Below, piece by piece: positions 18,417-27,248 of a stretch of 64,000 nucleotides of DNA. The stretch lies in contig NZ_CABVPN010000021.1 in the NCBI RefSeq assembly GCF_902499115.1, positions 62,001-126,000 of the forward strand. The letters are read 5' to 3'. Position 1 is the first letter of the stretch; the number at the start of each line of letters is the position of its first letter. Source of the DNA: Burkholderia diffusa (GTDB lineage Bacteria; Pseudomonadota; Gammaproteobacteria; Burkholderiales; Burkholderiaceae). A program made the translations under genes and the position numbers. The notes beneath the pieces were generated by a model, which saw only the letters and a program-made list of their open reading frames with translations, had not been told where the DNA came from and did no database searches.

Positions 18417-18746
18417 ATGAAGCATTTCATTTCTTCCGCGTCGATTGCCGCCATGATCGCCTGCGCGTTTGCATTGGCCGCGTGCGCGAATGAGCCGGTT
18501 TATCCGCTCCCGCCCGATGTCGCCGGCCACGACACACAGGCCTCGCAAACGGCGCAAACAGCCCAGGCCGCGCCGCCGGTCGTCGGCGGCGATCGCGACG
18601 CGCACGGCTGCATCGGCTCGGCCGGCTACGCATGGTGCGAGCGAACGCAGCAATGCGAGCGTCCGTGGGAACTCGCGAAGGCGCAAGGCTTCGCGAATTC
18701 GGCGCTGGGGTACGACCAGTTCTGCCGGAGCGGTTCGTCCAAGTGA
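18417..18746 (+). CDS. small lipoprotein with a conserved Cys-rich domain
   Basis: A 109-residue predicted lipoprotein. The ATG at 18417 follows a GGAGCG box; an ATG five codons earlier is less well placed. The signal ends in the lipobox LAAC, so the mature protein would be anchored to the envelope by Cys23. After a Gln/Thr/Ala-rich linker, the C-terminal part contains CIGSAGYAWCERTQQCERPWE, shown here across about residues 65-85, and a final Cys. Several small secreted proteins share this SAGYxWC pattern, but no function is known to me. Confidence 0.75.
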   Translation: MKHFISSASIAAMIACAFALAACANEPVYPLPPDVAGHDTQASQTAQTAQAAPPVVGGDRDAHGCIGSAGYAWCERTQQCERPWELAKAQGFANSALGYDQFCRSGSSK

Positions 18747-19267
18747 TGAAGTGATCGGAAACGGATCGCGGTGCAACGCCGCGGTCCGGATGCAGTATCG
18801 ATATCGCGCGCGTCGCGCCCCGTCCGTTCCCGCCATTTTTCCGGTTCCGCGCACCGTCATTCCGGAAACCCGGACACGCAAGAAACCCCACGAAAACAAG
18901 GATATTCCGCGCGTGCGACACGGGAATCGAGTTCGGTTATATTACGCGCCCCTTGCCATCCCGCCCCCGCGGAACGCATGGTGCGCGGCCTCTTTCGACG
19001 CAGCCTGAAGCGCCGTCCGGCGAGGCCTGCAGCACGGGCTTGCGCACGCGTGGCGCGAACGTGAAGCATGCGATTGCGTGAGCGCATGAAGCCGATCCGA
19101 AGGTGTCCTTCGCAACGGCTTCGCGTGCGCAAATGCAACGGCGAACGCGGCCGGTCCGGAGTTCCGGATTCGCGGTCCGGATATCCGGATGCGCGGGCCG
19201 AGCGCGAATCCGCATCGGCCGGGCGGCATGGCAAACCGATACATCCAAGTTGAAGAAGGGATCTGTT
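18747..19267. other. intergenic region upstream of mqo
   Basis: No gene is recognised in 521 bases. GGTTATATTACG around 18934-18945 offers a TATATT -10-like element in the plus direction. Four copies of TCCGGA lie between about 19154 and 19190. This suggests a long mqo leader or regulatory region, but nothing decisive can be shown. Confidence 0.35.
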
Positions 19268-20911
19268 GTGATCAAAACGTTACGGGTAATACTGTCGGCG
19301 CTCGCGCTGTGCGTCGCCGCGTCGTCCGCGCACGCGGCCGATACGAAGAAGGTCGACGTCCTGCTGGTAGGCGGCGGCATCATGAGCTCGACGCTCGGCG
19401 TGTGGCTGCACGAGCTTCAGCCCGACTGGTCGATGACGATGGTCGAACGCCTCGACGGCGTCGCGCTGGAAAGCTCGAACGGCTGGAACAACGCGGGCAC
19501 CGGCCACTCGGCGCTTGCGGAGCTGAACTACACGCCGGAGAAGGCGGACGGCAGGATCGACATCTCCAAGGCCATCGAGATCAACGAGTCGTTCCAGATC
19601 TCGCGCCAGTTCTGGGCGTGGCAGGTCAAGCAGGGCGTGCTGAAGAATCCGCACTCGTTCATCAACTCGACGCCGCACATGAGCTTCGTGTGGGGCGACG
19701 ACAACGTCCGCTTCCTGAAGAAGCGCTACGACGCGCTGCAGGCGAGCCCGCTGTTCCGCGGCATGCAGTATTCGGAAGACTACGACCAGATCAAGCAGTG
19801 GGTGCCGCTGATGATGGAAGGCCGCGACCGCAAGCAGAAGGTCGCCGCGACGTGGACGCCGATCGGCACCGACGTGAACTTCGGCGAGATCACGCGCCAG
19901 TTCGTCGGCTACCTGAAGACGCAGCCGAACTTCACGCTGTCGCTGTCGAGCGAAGTGCGCGAGATCACGCGCAACGCCGACGGCACGTGGCACGTGTCGT
20001 GGGTGAAGCTGCATTCGGATGAACCGCCGCAGGCCGTCGACGCGAAGTTCGTGTTCATCGGCGCGGGCGGCGGTGCGCTGCACCTGCTGCAGGCGTCGGG
20101 CATCCCCGAGGCGAAGGACTACGGCGCGTTCCCGGTCGGCGGCTCGTTCCTCGTGACCGACAACCCCGAGGTCGTGAAGCGCCACCTCGCGAAGGCGTAC
20201 GGCAAGGCGTCGGTCGGCTCGCCGCCGATGTCGGTGCCGCACCTCGACACGCGCATCATCGACGGCAAGAAGATCATCCTGTTCGGGCCGTTCGCGACGT
20301 TCTCGACCAAGTTCCTGAAGAACGGCTCGTACTTCGACCTCGCGAAGAGCACCAACCTGCACAACGTCGCGCCGATGATGCGCGTGGGCGTCGACGAATT
20401 CCCGCTCGTCCAGTACCTCGCGGGCCAGTTGATGCTGTCCGACGACGACCGCTTCAACGCGCTGAAGGAATATTTCCCGGACGCGAAGAAGGAAGACTGG
20501 CGCCTGTGGCAGGCCGGCCAGCGCGTGCAGATCATCAAGCGCGACCCGAAGAAGGGCGGCGTGCTGAAGCTCGGCACCGAGATCGTCAGCTCGCAGGACG
20601 GCAGCATCGCGGGCCTGCTCGGCGCATCGCCGGGCGCATCGACGGCCGCGCCGATCATGCTGAACCTGATGCAGAAGGTGTTCAAGGACAAGGTCGCGAC
20701 GCCCGAATGGCAGCAGAAGATTCGCCAGATCGTGCCGAGCTACGGCACCAAGCTGAACGACAGCCCGGCGAAGGTCGTCGAGGAATGGACGTACACGAGC
20801 GACGTGCTGCAGCTCTCGCCGCCGCCGAAGATCGACCTGACGGCGCCGTCGCAGGCGACGGGCGCCGCCCCGGCGCGCCCCGCAAAGGCGTCGGCCGACA
20901 TGGCGCTGTAA
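19268..20911 (+). CDS. mqo: malate:quinone oxidoreductase with signal peptide
   Basis: A 547-residue FAD-dependent enzyme that oxidises malate to oxaloacetate and passes electrons to the quinone pool, bypassing NAD-linked malate dehydrogenase. The FAD motif is VDVLLVGGGIMSSTLGVWL near residues 28-46, and NGWNNAGTGHSALAELNY is diagnostic of Mqo. A GTG start at 19268 is preferred, after an AAGGGA site. The first 23 residues form a typical Sec signal ending ASSAHA, which classical Mqo enzymes lack, so this form may face the periplasm. The C-terminal 30 residues are an Ala/Pro-rich tail. A strong terminator follows 50 bases after the stop. Confidence 0.93.
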   Translation: MIKTLRVILSALALCVAASSAHAADTKKVDVLLVGGGIMSSTLGVWLHELQPDWSMTMVERLDGVALESSNGWNNAGTGHSALAELNYTPEKADGRIDISKAIEINESFQISRQFWAWQVKQGVLKNPHSFINSTPHMSFVWGDDNVRFLKKRYDALQASPLFRGMQYSEDYDQIKQWVPLMMEGRDRKQKVAATWTPIGTDVNFGEITRQFVGYLKTQPNFTLSLSSEVREITRNADGTWHVSWVKLHSDEPPQAVDAKFVFIGAGGGALHLLQASGIPEAKDYGAFPVGGSFLVTDNPEVVKRHLAKAYGKASVGSPPMSVPHLDTRIIDGKKIILFGPFATFSTKFLKNGSYFDLAKSTNLHNVAPMMRVGVDEFPLVQYLAGQLMLSDDDRFNALKEYFPDAKKEDWRLWQAGQRVQIIKRDPKKGGVLKLGTEIVSSQDGSIAGLLGASPGASTAAPIMLNLMQKVFKDKVATPEWQQKIRQIVPSYGTKLNDSPAKVVEEWTYTSDVLQLSPPPKIDLTAPSQATGAAPARPAKASADMAL

Positions 20912-20960
20912 CGCGTCCGGGTGCCGCGCGGCACCGCGGAGCACCGTTGCGCCGCACGAC

Positions 20961-20988
20961 ACGGCCGCCCTCCGGGGCGGCCGTTTTT
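20961..20988 (+). terminator. intrinsic terminator after mqo
   Basis: Perfect 10-bp stem ACGGCCGCCC / GGGCGGCCGT with a four-base loop, followed directly by five T residues. Confidence 0.85.
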
Positions 20989-21060
20989 CGTCATGGCGGC
21001 GATCGGGGCCTGTTTTCCGGAAACAACGGGCGCTGAATGCGCGCTGTCCTTGCAGGCATC

Positions 21061-21165
21061 GCCCGCAGCCGGTCGCCCGCAGCCGGTCGTCCGCAGCCGG
21101 TCGCCCGCAGCCGGTCGCCCGCAACCGGTCGTCCGCAACCGGCCTCTCGCAGCCGATCGTCCGCA
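21061..21165. repeat. 14-bp tandem repeat, about 7.5 copies
   Basis: Seven consecutive 14-base units of the form GCCCGCAGCCGGTC, plus half a unit. The first four are nearly identical (C/T at the second base only) and the later ones carry a few substitutions. The unit is not a multiple of three and the region is intergenic (between mqo and the zinc-ribbon gene), so it is non-coding. Copy-number variation between strains is likely. Confidence 0.9.
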
Positions 21166-21347
21166 TTCGCCTCCTCGCTTCCGCTAGAATTGCGGCACGC
21201 GCGACCCCGTCGCCGCCCGATCCATCATCCGCATCGACGCAATCTAAGCGACGCCCGATGCGGCCCGCGCCCGAGCCGCGCGAGCGCCGCACGCCGTTGC
21301 CGCGCCCGCCGGGCGCCACATCAACCGAATTCAGTTGGAGAAAGACC

Positions 21348-21545
21348 TTGTTTACCTGCCGAAACCAGAGCTGCGGCACGCAGTGGGAACAGTCCGACGT
21401 CGTCATCAAGGACGAAGGCCAGGGGCTGCTGTTCCGCTGCCCGCTGTGCGGCGCGCGCAACTACCTCGAACGTTTCGAAGATGACGAAGGCAACGTCGTC
21501 TACGAACAGATGGAAGGCCGCCCCTACCTCGGAGACGTGGAATGA
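21348..21545 (+). CDS. small zinc-ribbon protein, TTG start
   Basis: A 65-residue protein with two cysteine knuckles, CRNQSC near the start and CPLC in FRCPLCGARNYLERF, forming a likely zinc ribbon. A GGAG at 21337-21340 sits seven bases before a TTG codon at 21348, so TTG is the best start. The only upstream ATG would add 30 residues of low-complexity sequence. The stop overlaps the dbpA start (ATGA), so both are co-translated. It may act in RNA metabolism with the helicase, but this is only suggested by the coupling. Confidence 0.75.
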   Translation: MFTCRNQSCGTQWEQSDVVIKDEGQGLLFRCPLCGARNYLERFEDDEGNVVYEQMEGRPYLGDVE

Positions 21546-22939
21546 CCCAGCCGACCGCCACGCCGTTCAGCGCACTGCCGCTGACGCCCGCCTCGCTCGC
21601 GAACCTCGCGCAGCTCGGCTATGTCGACATGACGCCGATCCAGGCCGCGAGCCTGCCGATCGCGCTGGCCGGCCAGGACCTCATCGCGCAGGCGAAGACG
21701 GGCAGCGGCAAGACCGCCGCGTTCTCGCTCGCGCTGCTGGCGCGCCTCGACGCGCGCCGCTTCGACGTGCAGGCGATGATCCTGTGCCCGACGCGCGAGC
21801 TCGCCGACCAGGTCGCGCAGGAAGTGCGCCGCCTCGCGCGCGCCGAAGAAAACGTGAAGGTGCTGACGCTGTGCGGCGGCACGCCGATGCGGCCGCAGGC
21901 GCAGAGCCTCGAGCATGGCGCGCATATCGTCGTCGGCACGCCGGGCCGCATCATGGATCACCTCGACCGCGGCAACCTGAAGCTCGACGCGCTGAACACG
22001 CTCGTGCTCGACGAAGCCGACCGGATGCTCGACATGGGCTTCTTCGACGACATCGCGAAGGTCGCGCGGATGTGCCCGACGACGCGCCAGACGCTGCTGT
22101 TCTCGGCGACCTATCCGGACGGCATCGCGAAGCTGAGCCAGCAGTTCCTGCGCAATCCGAAGGAAGTGAAGCTCGCCGAGCGCCACGACGACAGCAAGAT
22201 CCGCCAGCGCTTCTATGAGGTGACCGAGAACGAGCGGCTGCACGCGGTCGGCCAGTTGCTGAACCACTACCGGCCCGTGAGCACGATCGCGTTCTGCAAC
22301 ACCAAGCAGCAATGCCGCGACCTGCTCGACGTGCTGCACGCACAGGGCTTCCACGCGCTCGCGCTGCACGGCGAGCTCGAACAGCGCGAACGCGACCAGG
22401 TGCTGATCCAGTTCGCGAACCGCAGCTGCTCGGTGCTGGTCGCGACCGACGTCGCCGCGCGCGGGCTCGACATCGCGCAGCTGGAGGCGGTGATCAACGT
22501 CGACGTGACGCCCGACCCCGAAGTGCACGTGCACCGCATCGGCCGCACCGGCCGCGCGGACCAGGCAGGCTGGGCGCTGAGCCTCGCCAGCATGGACGAG
22601 ATGGGGCGCGTCGGCGCGATCGAGCAGGCGCAGAAGCGCGAAGTCGAATGGTATCCGCTCGCGGAACTGAAGCCGGCCGGCAACGACACGCTGCTGCCGC
22701 CGATGGAAACGCTGCAGATCCTCGGCGGCCGCAAGGACAAGATCCGGCCGGGCGACGTGCTCGGCGCGCTGACCGGCGACGCGGGGTTCGACGGCAAGCA
22801 GATCGGCAAGATCAACGTGACCGAGTTCTCGACCTACGTCGCGATCGAGCGTGGCGTCGCGCACGACGCGCTGCGCAAGCTCAATGCGGGAAAGATCAAG
22901 GGCAAGCGCGTCAAGGTCCGGTTGATGGACGAGGAATGA
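21542..22939 (+). CDS. dbpA: ATP-dependent RNA helicase DbpA
   Basis: A 465-residue DEAD-box helicase. Visible motifs are the Q-motif region MTPIQAASLPIALAGQDLIA, Walker A AKTGSGKT, PTRELA, the DEAD box LVLDEADRMLDMGF, SAT, and motif VI HRIGRTGRA. The C-terminal 80 residues (from about GRKDKIRPGDVLGALTGD) form the DbpA RNA-binding domain, which in E. coli recognises hairpin 92 of 23S rRNA during large-subunit assembly. It overlaps the preceding zinc-ribbon gene by four bases. Confidence 0.93.
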   Translation: MTQPTATPFSALPLTPASLANLAQLGYVDMTPIQAASLPIALAGQDLIAQAKTGSGKTAAFSLALLARLDARRFDVQAMILCPTRELADQVAQEVRRLARAEENVKVLTLCGGTPMRPQAQSLEHGAHIVVGTPGRIMDHLDRGNLKLDALNTLVLDEADRMLDMGFFDDIAKVARMCPTTRQTLLFSATYPDGIAKLSQQFLRNPKEVKLAERHDDSKIRQRFYEVTENERLHAVGQLLNHYRPVSTIAFCNTKQQCRDLLDVLHAQGFHALALHGELEQRERDQVLIQFANRSCSVLVATDVAARGLDIAQLEAVINVDVTPDPEVHVHRIGRTGRADQAGWALSLASMDEMGRVGAIEQAQKREVEWYPLAELKPAGNDTLLPPMETLQILGGRKDKIRPGDVLGALTGDAGFDGKQIGKINVTEFSTYVAIERGVAHDALRKLNAGKIKGKRVKVRLMDEE

Positions 22940-22968
22940 CGGCGTGATGCCGGCGCGGGCCGCAACGC

Positions 22969-23385
22969 TTACGCGGCGCGCCCGCCCAGCATCGCCAGAT
23001 ACTGCTGTACCGCTCCCCATTCCCCGCCGATCCGGCAGAGCACGACAAGTTCGGCGCCCGGCACGTTGCCCGCGAGTTTCCGGTATGCGATGTTCGGCGC
23101 CGCGATCCGGCTGAGCGGCGCCGGCACCAGCGCCACGCCGAGGCCGGCCCCCGCCAGCGCCAGCGCCAGCACGAACAGCGTGCTGCTCACCTTGTGCACG
23201 ATGCGCGGCGCCCGGCCGAGCACCCGCCGCAGGATCGCCAGCTGCCCTTCGTCGTCACCGTCCGCCGCATAGAAAATGAACGGTTCGTCCGCCAACGCTG
23301 CTTCGCGAGCGGCTGCCGGTCGCGCCCCCTTCCCGGCTCGGTTGCGTGCCGTCCGCCGCGCCAGCTTCGTATCGAAAACAGCCAC
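22969..23385 (-). pseudogene. 3' remnant of a LysR-family regulator gene
   Basis: The minus strand encodes about 100 residues matching only the C-terminal half of a LysR substrate-binding domain (for example STLFVLALALAGAGLGVALV and the final VQQYLAML). The helix-turn-helix and about 180 further residues are missing. The frame upstream of about 23290 is Arg/Ala-rich and not LysR-like. The remnant ends where base composition changes and the regulatory region of the toluene operon begins. It therefore probably marks the left junction of the catabolic island. Confidence 0.7.
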
Positions 23386-23487
23386 GTCGGGCCTCGAAGC
23401 GAGCGCGCATCGCCGACTGTCGACGCACGAATATCGAGATTTTTATCAAAAGATCAGCAGGGTTCGTCGCGCGCAGGCCGGACTCGC

Positions 23488-23503
23488 TTGACCAAATCAT
23501 CAA
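23488..23503. promoter_or_regulatory. upstream activating sequence for a XylR/TbuT-type activator
   Basis: TTGACCAAATCATCAA matches the XylR-type UAS consensus TTGANCAATTGATCAA at all but two positions. It lies about 125 bases upstream of the -24 promoter element, a normal distance for enhancer-type sites. A second, weaker AT-rich stretch with a TATCAA half-site lies near 23445. Confidence 0.7.
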
Positions 23504-23626
23504 ATCGGCCTGATTCCAGGTTGCTTGTGCGTCGCACCATACCAAATACCTGCCGCGCCCTTCATACCGCCAAACCAGGAATGTCGGGATTTTTGCAGCG
23601 CACACATTCCGGTTGCAGCCCGTTCC

Positions 23627-23642
23627 TGGCACTGCCCTTGCT
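23627..23642 (+). promoter_or_regulatory. sigma-54 promoter of the toluene monooxygenase operon
   Basis: TGGCAC, five bases, then TTGCT is an ideal -24/-12 sigma-54 promoter. Transcription should begin near 23653, about 73 bases before the tmoA start. The nearby TbuT-type activator and the UAS at 23488 complete the regulatory set. Confidence 0.85.
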
Positions 23643-23725
23643 CAGTCATTCACACCGGCCCCTTGCGCGACACCCTCCGTGCGCAGACAACCGGTTCGAA
23701 CGATCCCAATCAAGGAGACATGACC

Positions 23726-25231
23726 ATGGCGTTACTGGAACGGTCGGCGTGGTACGACATTGCCCGCTCGACGAACTGGACCCCCCGATATGTTACGGAG
23801 TCCGACCTTTTCCCCGAGATCATGACTGGCGCGCAAGGCATTCCGATGGAAACGTGGGAAGCCTACGACGAGCCGTACAAGACTTCCTATTCCGAATACG
23901 TCCGCATTCAGCGCGAAAAGGATGCCGGCGCCTATTCCGTGAAGGCCGCGCTGGAGCGCAGCCGCATGTTCGAGGAGGCCGATCCCGGCTGGCTGTCGAT
24001 CCTGAAGTCGCACTACGGCGCCATCGCGCTCGGCGAATACGCCGCCATGAGCGCGGAAGCGCGCATGGCCCGCTTCGGCCGCGCCCCCGGCATGCGCAAC
24101 ATGGCGACGTTCGGCATGCTGGACGAAAACCGCCACGGGCAACTGCAGCTGTATTTCCCGCACGATTACTGCCACAAGGACCGTCAGTTCGACTGGGCCC
24201 ACAAGGCCTACCACACGAACGAGTGGGGTGCGATCGCCGCGCGCAGCACGTTCGACGACCTGTTCATGTCGCGCAGTGCGCTCGAGATCGCCGTGATGCT
24301 GACGTTCGCGTTCGAAACCGGCTTCACCAACATGCAGTTCCTGGGCCTCGCCGCGGACGCCGCCGAAGCCGGCGATTTCACGTTCGCGAGCCTGATCTCG
24401 AGCATCCAGACCGACGAATCGCGCCATGCGCAGATCGGCGGCCCCGCGCTGCAGATCCTGATCGCGAACGGCCGCAAGGAAGAGGCGCAGAAGCTCGTCG
24501 ACGTCGCCATCGCCCGCGCATGGCGTCTCTTCTGCCTGCTGACCGGCACCTCGATGGACTACGCGACGCCGCTGCATCACCGCAAGCAATCGTTCAAGGA
24601 GTTCATGCGCGAGTGGATCGTCGGCCAGTTCGAACGCACGCTGATCGATCTCGGCCTCGACCTGCCGTGGTACTGGGATCAGATGATCAACGAGTTCGAC
24701 TACCAGCATCACGCGTACCAGATGGGCATCTGGTTCTGGCGGCCGACCATCTGGTGGAACCCCGCCGCCGGCATGACGCCGGATTGCCGCGACTGGCTCG
24801 AAGAGAAGTATCCCGGCTGGAACGACACGTTCGGCAAGGCCTGGGACGTCATCATCGACAACCTGGTCGCGGGCCGGACGCACCTGACGATGCCGGAAAC
24901 CCTGCCGATCGTCTGCAACATGAGCCAGTTGCCGATCTGCGCGATTCCCGGCAACGGCTGGAACGTGAAGGACTACCCGCTCGACTACAACGGCCGCACC
25001 TATCACTTCAACTCCGAAATCGACCGCTGGGTCTTCCAGCAGGATCCGCTGCGCTATCGCGATCACATGACGCTCGTCGATCGCTTCCTCGCCGGGCATA
25101 TCCAGCCGCCCGACCTGATGGGCGCGCTCAAGTACATGAGCCTCGCCCCCGGCGAGAGCGGCGACGACGCACATCGGTACGCGTGGGTCGAGGCCTACCG
25201 CAATCGCGGCAATCAACAGAAAGCCGCGTAA
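23726..25231 (+). CDS. tmoA: toluene monooxygenase hydroxylase alpha subunit
   Basis: A 501-residue catalytic subunit of a four-component toluene monooxygenase (TmoA/TbuA1/TouA family), which inserts oxygen from O2 into the aromatic ring at a carboxylate-bridged diiron site. All six iron ligands fall at the positions used in toluene 4-monooxygenase: Glu104, Glu134, His137, Glu197, Glu231 and His234. The pocket residues Ile100, Gly103, Ala107, Thr201 and Phe205 also match. The start is the second of two close ATGs, seven bases after AAGGAGA. Ring position specificity (para or meta) cannot be decided by eye. It is the first gene of six. Confidence 0.96.
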   Translation: MALLERSAWYDIARSTNWTPRYVTESDLFPEIMTGAQGIPMETWEAYDEPYKTSYSEYVRIQREKDAGAYSVKAALERSRMFEEADPGWLSILKSHYGAIALGEYAAMSAEARMARFGRAPGMRNMATFGMLDENRHGQLQLYFPHDYCHKDRQFDWAHKAYHTNEWGAIAARSTFDDLFMSRSALEIAVMLTFAFETGFTNMQFLGLAADAAEAGDFTFASLISSIQTDESRHAQIGGPALQILIANGRKEEAQKLVDVAIARAWRLFCLLTGTSMDYATPLHHRKQSFKEFMREWIVGQFERTLIDLGLDLPWYWDQMINEFDYQHHAYQMGIWFWRPTIWWNPAAGMTPDCRDWLEEKYPGWNDTFGKAWDVIIDNLVAGRTHLTMPETLPIVCNMSQLPICAIPGNGWNVKDYPLDYNGRTYHFNSEIDRWVFQQDPLRYRDHMTLVDRFLAGHIQPPDLMGALKYMSLAPGESGDDAHRYAWVEAYRNRGNQQKAA

Positions 25232-25255
25232 GACGGCCGATCAATGGAGGACGAC

Positions 25256-25516
25256 ATGGCACTTTTTCCCGTGATTTCCAATTTCCAGTACGACTTCCTG
25301 CTGCAACTCGTGGCGGTCGATACCGACAACACCATGGACGAGGTCGCGGCCGCGGCCGCGCATCACTCGGTCGGCCGGCGCGTCGCGCCGCGGCCGGACA
25401 AGGTCGTGAGGGTGCGGCGCCAGGGCAGCGAGACGTTCTTCCCGCGCGACGCGCGGCTCGGCGAGACGGACATCCGGCCGATGGAAGCGCTCGAGTTTAT
25501 TTTCTGCGACGCGTGA
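25256..25516 (+). CDS. tmoB: toluene monooxygenase hydroxylase gamma subunit
   Basis: An 86-residue protein with the length and sequence pattern of TmoB/TbuU, the small structural gamma subunit of the (alpha-beta-gamma)2 hydroxylase. It starts MALFPVISNFQYDFLLQLV and ends with a beta-grasp-like region (IRPMEALEFIFCDA). The ATG at 25256 follows GGAGG with a five-base gap; an ATG four codons earlier overlaps that site. It is 24 bases after tmoA and eight bases before tmoC. Confidence 0.93.
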   Translation: MALFPVISNFQYDFLLQLVAVDTDNTMDEVAAAAAHHSVGRRVAPRPDKVVRVRRQGSETFFPRDARLGETDIRPMEALEFIFCDA

Positions 25517-25523
25517 GGCCGAC

Positions 25524-25859
25524 ATGACATTTCACAAAGCATGCACGCTCGACGAGCTGTGGGAAGGCGACATGACCGAAGTCGAGGTCGAAGGGCACGT
25601 GATCGTGCTGGTCCGCCCCGAAGGGGGCGAGCCGCGCGCGTTCCAGGGCATCTGTCCGCACCAGGACATTCCGCTCGCGGAAGGCAAGTTCGACGGCCGC
25701 GTGCTGATGTGCCGCGCACATCAATGGACCTTCGATGCGAATACGGGCAAGGGCATCAATCCCGGCGACTGCCGGCTCGCGGAATATGCCGTGAAACTCG
25801 ACGGGGACGACATCCTCGTTGCCGTGGAGGGCGTCGAACCGCTCTTCGCCCATTCCTGA
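25524..25859 (+). CDS. tmoC: toluene monooxygenase Rieske ferredoxin
   Basis: A 111-residue Rieske [2Fe-2S] protein of the TmoC/TbuB family, carrying electrons from the reductase to the hydroxylase. Both cluster-binding motifs are present: CPHQDIPL (Cys and His) near residue 44 and CRAHQWTFD near residue 63. The length equals that of TmoC. It lies between tmoB and tmoD with short gaps, as in known operons. Confidence 0.95.
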   Translation: MTFHKACTLDELWEGDMTEVEVEGHVIVLVRPEGGEPRAFQGICPHQDIPLAEGKFDGRVLMCRAHQWTFDANTGKGINPGDCRLAEYAVKLDGDDILVAVEGVEPLFAHS

Positions 25860-25877
25860 CCTGACGTAGGACACACC

Positions 25878-26192
25878 ATGAGTCACGACAACACGGCGGA
25901 CGCCTATCGCAACAACCGCGTCGGCCCCATCCTGCGCGCGAGCAGCATCACGGCCGGCGTCATCGAAGCCGCCCAGGAAGACAACCCGGACAAGGAGATC
26001 CGCATCGACGACAAGCTCGCCTACGTGCGCATCGACACCGACGGCGAACTGGTCCTGCGCCGCGCGACCCTGGAGGCCGCGCTCGGCCGGCCATTCAAGA
26101 TGTCGGAACTGGAAATCAACCTCAGCTCGTTCGCGGGCCGCATCGAGACGACGGACGACTACGTCCGCTTCTATTACGAAAAGACGCTCTGA
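25878..26192 (+). CDS. tmoD: toluene monooxygenase effector (coupling) protein
   Basis: A 104-residue cofactor-free effector of the TmoD/TbuV family. It binds the hydroxylase near the diiron site and raises catalytic rate and regioselectivity. Recognisable parts are NNRVGPILRAS near the N terminus, a helix-rich centre, and the C-terminal INLSSFAGRIETTDDYVRFY shared with DmpM-like effectors. Spacing to its neighbours is 18 and 12 bases, consistent with one mRNA. Confidence 0.94.
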   Translation: MSHDNTADAYRNNRVGPILRASSITAGVIEAAQEDNPDKEIRIDDKLAYVRIDTDGELVLRRATLEAALGRPFKMSELEINLSSFAGRIETTDDYVRFYYEKTL

Positions 26193-26204
26193 CCGGAGAC
26201 CAGC

Positions 26205-27191
26205 ATGACGCAACCCGAAATCCTGAAGCCGCTCAAGACGTGGAGCCATCTGGCCGCGCGGCGGCGCAAGCCGAGCGAATACGAGATCGTCTCGACCAAC
26301 CTCCATTACACGACCGACAACCCCGACGCGCCGTTCGAACTGGACCCCAACTTCGGGATGGCGCAGTGGTTCAAGCGATACCGCAACGCGTCGCCGCTGC
26401 AACACGCCGACTGGAACGCGTTCCGCGATCCCGACGAGCTGGTCTATCGCACCTACAACATGCTGCAGGACGGCCAGGAGACATACGTCTTCGGTCTGCT
26501 CGACCAGTTCTCGTCGCGCGGCCATGACACGATGCTCGGGCGCGACTGGGCGGAACACCTCGCGCATCTGTATACCCCCGCGCGCTACCTGTTCCACGCG
26601 CTGCAGATGGGCTCCGCCTATCTGACGCAGCTCGCGCCCGCGTCGACGATCTCCAACTGCGCCGCCTACCAGACGGCCGACTCCCTGCGCTGGCTCACGC
26701 ATACCGCGTATCGGACCAGGGAGCTGTCGCAGGCCTTTCCCGATCTCGGCTTCGCGAGCGACGAACGTCGCATCTGGGAACAGAGCCCCGCATGGCAGGG
26801 CTGGCGGCGGCTCGTCGAGGAAGCGCTCGTCGCATGGGACTGGGCCGAGAGCTTCGTCGCACTGAACCTGGTCGCACGGCCCGCCATCGACGAGACCGTG
26901 CTGCGCACGCTCGGCCAGACCGCCCGCCACAACGGCGATACGCTGCTCGGCCTGCTGACCGATGCACAACTGGCCGACGCGCAACGGCATCGCCGCTGGG
27001 CAGGCGAGCTCGTGCGCATGGCGCTGGAACAGGACGGCAACCGCGCGGTGCTCGCTGCCTGGATCGACAAGTGGGCGCCGCTCGCGGATGCCGCCATCGA
27101 CGCGTATTGCGATGCACTGCCCGACGCGCAGGATGCGGCAGCGCGTGCGCGCGCGGCGGTCGGCGAATTCCGGCGCGGCATCGGCCTGTGA
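26205..27191 (+). CDS. tmoE: toluene monooxygenase hydroxylase beta subunit
   Basis: A 328-residue beta subunit (TmoE/TbuA2 family), structurally related to the alpha subunit but lacking iron ligands. The N-terminal LKPLKTWSHLAARRRKPSEY and the central TYNMLQDGQETYVFGLLDQF are typical. It forms the hydroxylase dimer interface together with tmoA and tmoB products. A GGAGACC box precedes the ATG. Confidence 0.95.
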   Translation: MTQPEILKPLKTWSHLAARRRKPSEYEIVSTNLHYTTDNPDAPFELDPNFGMAQWFKRYRNASPLQHADWNAFRDPDELVYRTYNMLQDGQETYVFGLLDQFSSRGHDTMLGRDWAEHLAHLYTPARYLFHALQMGSAYLTQLAPASTISNCAAYQTADSLRWLTHTAYRTRELSQAFPDLGFASDERRIWEQSPAWQGWRRLVEEALVAWDWAESFVALNLVARPAIDETVLRTLGQTARHNGDTLLGLLTDAQLADAQRHRRWAGELVRMALEQDGNRAVLAAWIDKWAPLADAAIDAYCDALPDAQDAAARARAAVGEFRRGIGL

Positions 27192-27248
27192 CCGCTGGAT
27201 GAACCCGGGGCCGGCCCGTGCCGGCCCCCCGTAACGCGGAACCTGAAG

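Noticed and set aside
21061..21165. Tandem repeat considered as a CRISPR array
   Set aside because: Units of 14 bases follow one another directly, with no spacers and no cas genes.
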